Shown piece after piece: positions 56,675 to 64,000 of a stretch of DNA of 64,000 nucleotides (positions within the stretch are counted from its first letter, which is position 1; every line of letters starts with the position of its first letter). Both the position numbers and the translations under genes were made by a program. A model generated the notes under the pieces. It had not been told where the DNA came from. It made no database searches and saw only the letters and a list, made by a program, of their open reading frames with translations. This DNA comes from Orientallactaga sibirica (lineage: Eukaryota; Chordata; Mammalia; Rodentia; Dipodidae). The stretch spans positions 12,709,501-12,773,500 of the forward strand of contig JAEOAD010000052.1 of NCBI GenBank assembly GCA_036365145.1, given 5' to 3'.

Positions 56675-56790
56675 CCTCTAATCCCAGCACCTAGAAGATC
56701 AGGGCAGGAGGGTTGCATATGAGTTCTGCCTGGGCTGTATACTGCAACCCTGTTCCAAAAATCAAACTATATAAAAAATAAACAAATAGA
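56675..56790 (+). mobile_element. B1-like SINE lacking its 5' head, abutting the array
   Basis: 'cctctaatcccagcacctag' begins exactly where the last 32-bp unit ends. It continues with 'gggcaggagggttgcatatg' and 'tgcctgggctgtatactgca', then A-rich DNA. The B1 head expected before 'taatcccagcac' is represented by the last array unit. Confidence 0.75.
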
Positions 56791-57644
56791 CGAGAGGCGA
56801 AGCAAAGAGGCACAGAAAGCACCGTGTGCTGATGTTGCTCACCAACACAGTATTTTCTTGAATTCCATTACGTGCGTTGTGCTCCGTCTCAATCCCTGTG
56901 TGTGCGCATGGTGCCGCAGGCTTGGCTTGTCCTGGCATTTATGTATTTTTCCTTTGGTGGAGGCCAGGGCAGGGCCTGTAGAAAGCTCCCTGTTCTTGGC
57001 TGAAGTTCTTGATGGACAGCTTCCCTTAGGGCCTGGGCCCAAGCCCAGGCTCCCCTGGTAATAGAGGCTCCCCAAATGCCTGCATGTGGAAGGTTTTACT
57101 TAGAGACACACACCCTTAAAATAGAAGCCTGGTTCCTTCTTAGTTTGTTTTAATTCATTAAAAGAGACTTTCTTTTTTATTTCCCTTTGCACAGGGCACG
57201 TGGCGAGCAGCCAGCACTGTGCAGATGCCGGTGAGGCACATTGCTCCACAGGCGCATCTCTCGTCTTTGTTCCATTTTGACTGCAGCTTCCCCTGAATGT
57301 GTCTCCCCTGGAACTTTGCCTGGAAACACAGTTCCTTTCTCTCTGTAGCCTCTACCTGCATTCCAGGTGCACTTTCAGCTGTTGTGTCTCAGTACTTCCC
57401 CGACAATTTCCTTTTCCCTTTGTTGAGCTCTCAGATCTGCGAATGGTTGCCTCCAATTCTGTTTGATGTTTAATGAGGCCTTCTGAGAAATAAGACACGA
57501 ACCTGTCCACTGTCTTTGGGAATAAGTTCTAATCACCGTCAGCCTTGTTAACAGGTGTCTATGGTCAAGCTTTCTGCCTCCAGACCATGCCACTCTGTGA
57601 TGGGCTGGGTAGATTATATTCACCTAATTGTAGAGACAGCAGTT
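56791..57644. other. unique non-coding sequence
   Basis: No recognised repeat or gene to the right of the array. Confidence 0.5.
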
Positions 57645-57660
57645 CCACAACCATTTTTTG

Positions 57661-57807
57661 TTGTTGTTTTCGAGGTAGGGTTTCACTCTAGCCCAGGCTG
57701 ACCTGGAATTCACTATGTAGTCTCAGGGTGGCCTTGAACTCACGGTGATCCTCCTACCTCTGCCTCCCGAGTGCTGAGATTAAAGGTGTGCACCACCACG
57801 CCCAGCC
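57661..57807 (-). mobile_element. B1 SINE with perfect 16-bp TSD
   Basis: Antisense B1 flanked by perfect copies of 'ccacaaccattttttg' at 57645-57660 and 57808-57823. Retains CpGs. One of the youngest insertions in the window. Confidence 0.98.
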
Positions 57808-57944
57808 CCACAACCATTTTTTGATACCTTGTTAGTGCATTCTGCTTTTCAACATTCAAAGGAACAAACCTACTTGTTCCTGAATTGTAATTCTCTTTTC
57901 ACCAAACATAATATTTATTATGTGATAAATAACCTGGACATTGT

Positions 57945-58012
57945 AGTTCCCTTCTCATTGGTGGGATAAAACACCCAACTAAAACCAGCTGATGGAAGGA
58001 AATCTTGCCTAT

Positions 58013-58043
<31 letters not shown>

Positions 58044-58325
58044 TTTTTGGCTTATAGTCTCTAGGGCAAGCTCCATGGTGGCAGGGGACAGTAGGCATGA
58101 GCAGAGGCTGGACATCACCTCTGCCACAGCAGGTGGACAACAGCAGCAGGAGAGTGAGCCGACTAACACTGGCATGCTGGGGGCTGATGAACCTCAAGGT
58201 CCACCCCAGCAACTCACCTCCACTAGCGAGGCTCCATCTCCCAGGTTGCCATCAGCTGGAGAACAAGCAGTGAGAACACGTGACCTCATGGGATTGCGTG
58301 ATTCAAAGCATCACACGCTTTCCTC
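57945..58325 (+). mobile_element. mid-size rodent repeat, solo copy
   Basis: 'ttcccttctcattggtggga', 'taaaacacccaactaaaacc', 'ggcttatagtctctagggca', 'ttgccatcagctggagaaca'. It is the plus-strand counterpart of 27290-27655. An ATTT run (58009-58045) is inserted near its start. Confidence 0.68.
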
Positions 58326-58496
58326 AAGCCTTCTCAAACCCTGGCCGTTCCCGAGCTCCCGCCAGGGTCACCTAAGCACGAGTGGTAGCTCTGTGCTGAG
58401 CATCATTGTCTCCAAGGCTTTGCCCATCCCGTCTTTTCCACTGGAGTGCTCATCCCCTCTTCTCCCCACACCCTACCTGCTATAAGAATCAAACCA

Positions 58497-58728
58497 GGAC
58501 CTGGAGAGATGGCTTAGCGGTTAAGCACTTGCCTGTGAAGCCTAAGGACCCCGGTTCGAGGCTCGACTCCCCAGGACCCACATAAGCCAGATGCACAAGT
58601 TGGCGCATGCATCTGGAGTTCGTTTGTAGTGGCTGGAGGCCCTGGCGTGCCCATTCTCTCCCTCTCTGTCTCTTTCTCGCTCTGTCTGTAGCTCTCAAAT
58701 AAATAAAAAACAAAAACAACCACAAAAA
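58497..58728 (+). mobile_element. tRNA-derived SINE with perfect 13-bp TSD
   Basis: Plus-strand copy flanked by 'aagaatcaaacca' at 58484-58496 and 58729-58741. It contains a small duplication in the B-box region ('ggttcgaggctcgactcccc'). Confidence 0.97.
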
Positions 58729-58741
58729 AAGAATCAAACCA

Positions 58742-59489
58742 AAGCTCCCAGGTTATAGAGGGGAAGGCCATGGAAGTGTCAATATCCCTCTTCTAAGGAA
58801 ATGTCTCTCTGCGCCCTGCCTGGGGAGAGGTCACTGGCAGGTCCCTCGGGGACATGCTCCCTCTTTTCCTGTGGGATCTACCCTCTGTGCCTTGTCGCTG
58901 ATTGCATGAGACTCGGCCACAAGCCAAGGAGAGCCAATGTCCAGGCATGGCAATGGCCTAGCAGGGGCGGGGCTTCGGTTTACCTAATTAGATCAGTCAC
59001 TTTCCGCTGGGGAGTCAGCTGATGGCCCAGAGCTTGAATACAGTCAGCTACCTAGAGAGGGAAGCAGATTCGAAGTCAAGCTGGGCAGAGTTCAGGAGGG
59101 GCGCTGGTGAGTGACAAAGCACGGTGGGGTGGGGCAGTGGCTGACTCCACGTGATCCAGACTCTCTGAGACTTGTCTGCTCATTTTCTGTTGTCCTGTGA
59201 CAACAGGTTGGAAATCTTTTCCTGGTGACAGCAAGGAGTCCTGGGCCTTTTTCCTTATTCTCACTGGCATTCTGTAGATGACATCCCACTGCTTGGGAAT
59301 CACATGGGTACATTTTATAGCCCTGGCTAGAGTAGGACAAACTCAAAGGACCTGTTCCAAGGCTGCGTGCTCCATGAAGCTGCGGCCACCATCCCAAGGC
59401 TTTCTCCAACCTCTAAACCCGTAGAGCAGTTTAAGCACTACGGACATCTTTTATAGGACATGGGCCATACTGCTTTCAGAGCTGTGCCA
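58742..59489. other. unique non-coding sequence
   Basis: No recognised repeat or gene. Confidence 0.5.
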
Positions 59490-59590
59490 GTATTCCTTAG
59501 TCTTTATATCACGTGTCCCCCACAGTGCCTGGCAGGGGGTGATAGCTATGAACTATTCAACTAAAACTTGCTGAATCAGTGAATGAGAAA
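59490..59590 (+). mobile_element. possible L2 3'-end fossil
   Basis: 'cacagtgcctggcagggggt' then 'acttgctgaatcagtgaatg' resembles the L2 3' end. Confidence 0.45.
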
Positions 59591-59609
59591 GAAGGGCAAG
59601 AAAAGATTT

Positions 59610-59657
59610 TAAAAATTTATTTATTTATTTATTTATTTATGAGAGCAAGAGAGAAAG

Positions 59658-59703
<46 letters not shown>

Positions 59704-59836
59704 GGTACTCCAGGGTCTCCAGCCACTACAAATGAACTCCAGATGCATGCGCCCCCTTGTGGGTCCTGGGGAGTTGAACCTAGGTCCTTTGGCTTTGCAG
59801 GCAAATGCCTTAACCGCTAAACCATCTGTCCAGCCC
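59610..59836 (-). mobile_element. tRNA-derived B2-like SINE
   Basis: Minus-strand copy with (TTTA)n and (GA)n tail. It lacks the 'catctggcttatgtgg' block. Nearby 'aagattttaa' on both sides (59603, 59844) is a possible TSD. Confidence 0.9.
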
Positions 59837-61934
59837 ATAAGGTAAGATTTTAATTGAAGCCACATGGGGTTCTTCTTTCCACCAAGCATATGGGGACTTG
59901 AGTTCGTTTTACAGACTTTGTGTGGGGGACACATTGACTGTATATTAAGTGTTAAGTGTGCCAAGAAAAAGATACAACCTTTATCTTAAGGGCTGCCAAA
60001 TCAAACAGACAAAAAGGGAGTCATGAAGCCATGATTGGAATACAGTAATGTTGTGTTCTGATAACTCTCTGGAAGTAAAGGAGGGGCCGAGATGGAACAA
60101 GGATGTCTCTGGAGGGGGAGGAAGGCCTGAGCCGCGGGTCTGGGCTTCTCCTGTCAGAGCGCGTCATCTCCGCTGATGCTCAGCACGAGGCGTTGTCGTC
60201 TCTGGGGTGGGCGTCCTTGGCTCGCTCTGTATTTGAGCAAATGGATTCAGGGAGAGTCGGGTGTCACCTTTGGTCACACGTCACGCAAGTGACAGAGACA
60301 TCATCACTCAGCTCTTGCGACTCCAAACCCCCCTGACCTCTTCAGTGCTGGACACACGGCCCCGTAACTGTCTTTCAGATTCACACTCTGCTCAGACAGG
60401 AGACCAACAGGAAGAAACCACGGGGTTGGATTTGAGAAGATTGTTCTGACTCTAACTAACCAACACCCCTGGGGCTTCACGAGCAAAAACACACTCACTG
60501 CTTCTTGGCCCTACAAGGCTCTGAACCTCAGCCAGCAGCTGGCTTCTGTGCCGAGGGGCCTGGTTTTCCCATCTCACACCTGGCCCTCAGGGTGACGTGG
60601 CTGGGCCCCAGCTGCTGGGCGCAGAGGGAGTCGCAAACACAGGCTACAACCTGCGCCTGCGCCCCCCTTCTTTTCTTTGGATCTGGCCTTTGCATCTGCT
60701 CTGTCTTTAGGGCTTGGGATAATAATCAGAAAACATGACGGCTGTGTTCTGTTTACTTGTTTTTTATTTGTTTTGTGTTTTAAACTATCTGCAAGGAGCC
60801 TGGGAGAAGGAAGACATGTACCCACCGCTGGTGGTCTCATTAGCAGAGCAACTGGCCACCTCTAGGCCAAGATTGTGCTACAGCCCATCTGGAGAGTAGC
60901 TGGACTCCAGGACTAAGGAAAATGGAGATGGCCGTAGAAGAGGGGATGCTGGGAGGCCCGAGGGACCAGGGAGACACCTGTCACCATCAGCCAGCAGGCA
61001 TGCAAACATAACAGCCAGCCCTGTCAGGCAGAAAGCAGGAGGAGACACGTGTATCTCTCATGCCAGTTTAGAGGGGCCTGGGCAGTTGTCAGCTTTGGCA
61101 AAGTGTGACAGAAAAGGCAGGGCTAGAGGGCTTGAGTGAACAAGCAAGATCACAAGCAAGTGACATTACCTGGAGCACCACATGCCTCTGAACAGAGAGA
61201 GTGCCTCATGGGAAGAGGGCCACCTGGAGGCACAGCTGGCCATGCCCTTCCTGCTAAGTTAGGCTCAGGATCCACATGACCCTCCTGCAGCCATGGTATT
61301 TGATGGTCAACTCCACCTCTTGTGAGTAGCCTGAGCTAAGGGAAGCTGATAGTGTCGGGGTCAGAAGAGGCTTACCTAGGTGGCGGTGTCTATCTGCTCC
61401 TGAAAAAGTTGGCCTGAGAAAAAGCAGTATAGAAATATAGGTAGAGAGGAAGAGAACAAGCTTGTAACTCAAGACAGACATTTTTCAGTGTCTACCTCTA
61501 TCACTTCCTGTCTTCGTGGAGTCAGACAAAGAAGTCGGCTTCTCTAGCCTCTAGGTAGTCCAGTGGGCATACGCTACCTGGCTGGTGCTTTGTGGTGAGT
61601 AGAAAGTGCAATAGCAATCATAAGGCCCACGACACAGATGGATGCAGGGCCCTTTACATGGTGGCCGTTATGTGCAGAAGGGACTCTTGGTTTCACCACG
61701 AATAGGCTCAAAAGATTTCTTCTTCCTCTGTGAGCCCCTGACTTCTTCCCCTTCCTGGATTTGAACAGGTCTTACTGGTCCTGAGACACTGCACTCAGAT
61801 ATATATATATATATATTTTTTTTTCTTTTCCTGGAACATTTCCTGGTCTCCTTAGGATGAACCAGTGGCCCTCTCCTGTGCTTCACGGTGTAGTTTAGAT
61901 CTCACATTACTTTTTCAATGATGTTTATGTTTTT
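59837..61934. other. repeat-poor unique sequence
   Basis: 60086-60300 has more CpGs than its surroundings ('gagccgcgggtctgg', 'agagcgcgtcatc'), below CpG-island size. A (AT)n run sits at 61798-61816. No gene recognised. Confidence 0.45.
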
Positions 61935-62045
61935 TTTTTTGCCACAAGATTGTGAACTCCAGGAGGGCAAGAGTCATATATTTTTTTCTCCGTAATCCAG
62001 CATTACTCATAGTGTGTCACATAGGCTCAGTTAGCAGAACTGAAT
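61935..62045 (+). mobile_element. L2 3'-end fossil
   Basis: 'gattgtgaactccaggaggg', 'caagagtcatatattt', 'gtgtcacataggctcagtta' follow the L2 order. Confidence 0.5.
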
Positions 62046-62584
62046 TCAGCATCCACGTTTCTTTCTGTCTACAAGTCAGGAGAAGCAAGGGTTCTCTCGT
62101 CATTGCACCTTGAACACAGCGGGAGTCCAGAGGGGAGCAAGCCCTTCCTACACAGCTACAGAAGCCGGTGACACTTTTGGGACTCTTGCAGGTCTGAGCA
62201 GTTTAAGGGACAAAACCAAAAAGGTATCAGAATTGTAGCAGATCCATTATTGATCTTGGCTGATAGAGCAAAAAAAAAAAAAAATTATCTTTGCTTGATT
62301 GAGCATGAAAGTAGGAGAAGCGTATTAGAGAGCGGCTGGCTGTTCTGTGAAGAGACTGCTCCCTAAGGCAGTAGAAAAGTTCAAGAGGAGTATCCATTAG
62401 TGGGAGGCAGGAGGGCAATGGGGTGAAGGATTCCAACTTCATCGAACACACAAAGTGGCCCCTAAGACTGTATTTCCTGATTCATACAGTGAGAACAGTA
62501 ATGATACATATCGTGTCATAAGTGTCGAATAAGACGATCAGTGTGGAGTTCTCAGAGCACTTGGAACACAATTTCATGCCCGAT
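62046..62584. other. unique sequence, possible MIR at right
   Basis: 62470-62584 could be a strongly decayed MIR ('tcatacagtgagaacagtaa'). Otherwise nothing recognised. Confidence 0.4.
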
Positions 62585-62885
62585 ACATTACGGTAGCTCT
62601 CTACACTGTATGGCTTCCTTTTCTCGTGGCTGTGACACAGTGAAAGTAATTTAAGGAAGGAAGAATTTGCGTTGGCACATGGCAGTGGACCAGGAAGGAG
62701 AGAACCAGGCTGGAACCAGAAGTGAATAGAATTTTCACAGCTCCACCCCTAGCAACCTACTTCTGCCAGCCAGGGCCCACCTCTAAGGGCACCATGGCCT
62801 TCAGAATAGTTAAACAGGCTGGGGAACAGGATTCAGATTGTAAGCCCATGGGAGACATTTCACATTCAAACCATAACGTAGGCAT
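62585..62885 (+). mobile_element. mid-size rodent repeat, solo copy
   Basis: 'ccttttctcgtggctgtgac', 'aacctacttctgccagccag' and 'gggagacatttcacattcaa' in family order. Confidence 0.66.
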
Positions 62886-63077
62886 TGATCCTTTCTTTCT
62901 GAACGTCTTTCAGTCTGGAGTCCTAGAGAGAAGAGGAGAAAGCTTGGAGGAAATAGATTCCTGAGCTAAAGGATAATTAATATAGGCTATAAGTGATGAT
63001 GAAGACATTTGAAATGTGTTTACTCTGGACATGAATCAATTGGGCTGCAGAGAGAAAGCAACCGTGGAAGGAGTGGT
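62886..63077. other. short unique spacer
   Basis: Nothing recognised. Confidence 0.5.
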
Positions 63078-63240
63078 TCTGGAAGTCAGGACTCCTGAGT
63101 TCTGGTCTAAATCCCACCACTGCTCCGTTTCGTGACCCCGGGCAAGTTGTATAAGCTCTCCGGGACTCTGCCCACTCATCTGTCAAATAAAGGAATGGGT
63201 CTGCAGCTCGATTCTGGCTACTACAGTCATTGATTCTCAA
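63078..63240 (+). mobile_element. MIR fossil
   Basis: 'ctgagttctggtctaaatcc', 'gtgaccccgggcaagttgta' and 'ctcatctgtcaaataaagga' match the MIR core in sense order. Confidence 0.65.
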
Positions 63241-63799
63241 ACCCAGCCAAACTGAGTTGAAATGTTTTTTTTTTTTTCTTGTCTGCATTTGCTTGCCACC
63301 CTGCCCAGTTGCCTGGGGGCTATAAATTGATTAATAGGCCAAGCAAACCTCACCAGAGAGGCTTATCGTAAAGGGAATTGACTGCTGAACAAATACAAAC
63401 TACATCTAAGTTTAACTTCTCAAGTTAAAAACACCCAGAGATTTTCAGGGTGGAGACAGGTGGGGGTAGGCATCACTTCTTCAGAATGCAGAACACGACC
63501 AAGCACGTGTGACCGCAGGTCCTCTTCTGAAACGCAGAGACTGAATAAGGGAGGAGGTTCAAGCTTGGCCAAGAGAAGCCAAAAGCAGATTGCAGTGATT
63601 TCTTCTTCACAACGAGGGGGCAGACAGCTGGAAGAGACTAGAGAGATGATGGAGGAGCTGCAAACTTCGTATGGTAGTCAGGGAGTTAGAACTCACACCA
63701 CCAGGACAGCGTTCAGATTTCAGTACAATGCAAAAACATCCACGTTTCTGTAGCAGGTGTTGGGACACTTCTGTGAAGGAGGGACGGAAGGTGTTTTAA
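63241..63799. other. unique non-coding sequence
   Basis: No recognised repeat or gene. A 97-codon plus frame (63460-63753) has no domain. Confidence 0.5.
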
Positions 63800-63871
63800 A
63801 CTGGCTAGCTCGTCTAGCCAGATCAGTGAGCTCCAGGTTCATTGAAAGACCGTGCATCAAAAAAATAAGGT
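63800..63871 (+). mobile_element. B4-like SINE fragment
   Basis: 'gtctagccagatcagtgagc', 'tccaggttcattgaaagacc' and 'aaaaataaggtgga' are the central B4 block. Ends are lost. Confidence 0.72.
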
Positions 63872-64000
63872 GGAGCTGGGCTGGAGAGATGGCTTAGCTG
63901 CTGGGGAGCTTGTCTTCAAAGTCAAAGGACCATGATTGGATTCCCCAAGACCCACCTAGGCCAGTTACACAAGGTGGTGCATGCATCTGAAGTTCATTTG
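63872..64000 (+). mobile_element. tRNA-derived SINE, cut by window edge
   Basis: The head 'gggctggagagatggcttag', a diverged B box and 'tgcatgcatctgaagttcat' are present. The 3' part is outside the window. Confidence 0.9.

Overview
This window looks like non-coding nuclear DNA of a mammal, and more exactly a rodent. The evidence is the repeat content: dozens of 7SL-derived B1 SINEs, ID and B4-like SINEs, decayed L1 pieces, ancient MIR/L2 fossils, and more than twenty copies of a tRNA-derived, B2-like SINE. The SINE consensus is not the house-mouse one. A jerboa-type (Dipodidae) or related rodent is my best guess, but that rests on memory of repeat families and was not tested. CpG is depleted almost everywhere and microsatellites are abundant.

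No protein-coding gene, tRNA gene, rRNA gene or CRISPR array can be supported. Every open frame is short, lacks recognisable domains, and lies in repeats, low-complexity DNA or unremarkable unique sequence. The window is therefore intergenic or deep-intron DNA.

Layout. 1-9 kb: SINEs, a (CA)n run, MIR fossils and unique DNA. 9.6-10.8 kb: an L1 3'-end remnant carrying a B1. 11-16.2 kb: a SINE cluster, two B4-like elements, an ATCT repeat and a second L1-like antisense fragment. 16.4-19.1 kb: a composite whose two ends are copies of one mid-size repeat in the same orientation, with nested SINEs. 19-36 kb: dense B1 and tRNA-SINE insertions, two copies of an old mammalian repeat (25.6 and 28.5 kb), L2 fossils, and a 270-bp polypyrimidine tract at 33.2 kb. 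36-47 kb: the most repeat-poor part, including an AT-rich block with paired homeodomain-like motifs at 44.2-44.6 kb. 47-50 kb: L1 pieces and a 14-copy minisatellite. 52.9-56.7 kb: the outstanding feature, a minisatellite of about 115 copies of a 32-bp unit, nearly every unit carrying a perfect AP-1 (TGAGTCA) site. 57-64 kb: unique DNA with scattered SINEs, MIR/L2 fossils and two more copies of the mid-size repeat.

The most interesting candidate is the 3.75-kb array. It is a regularly spaced set of potential AP-1/bZIP sites whose 32-bp period is close to three helical turns. It appears to run directly into a B1 SINE lacking its own 5' end, which suggests that the array grew from the head of that SINE.
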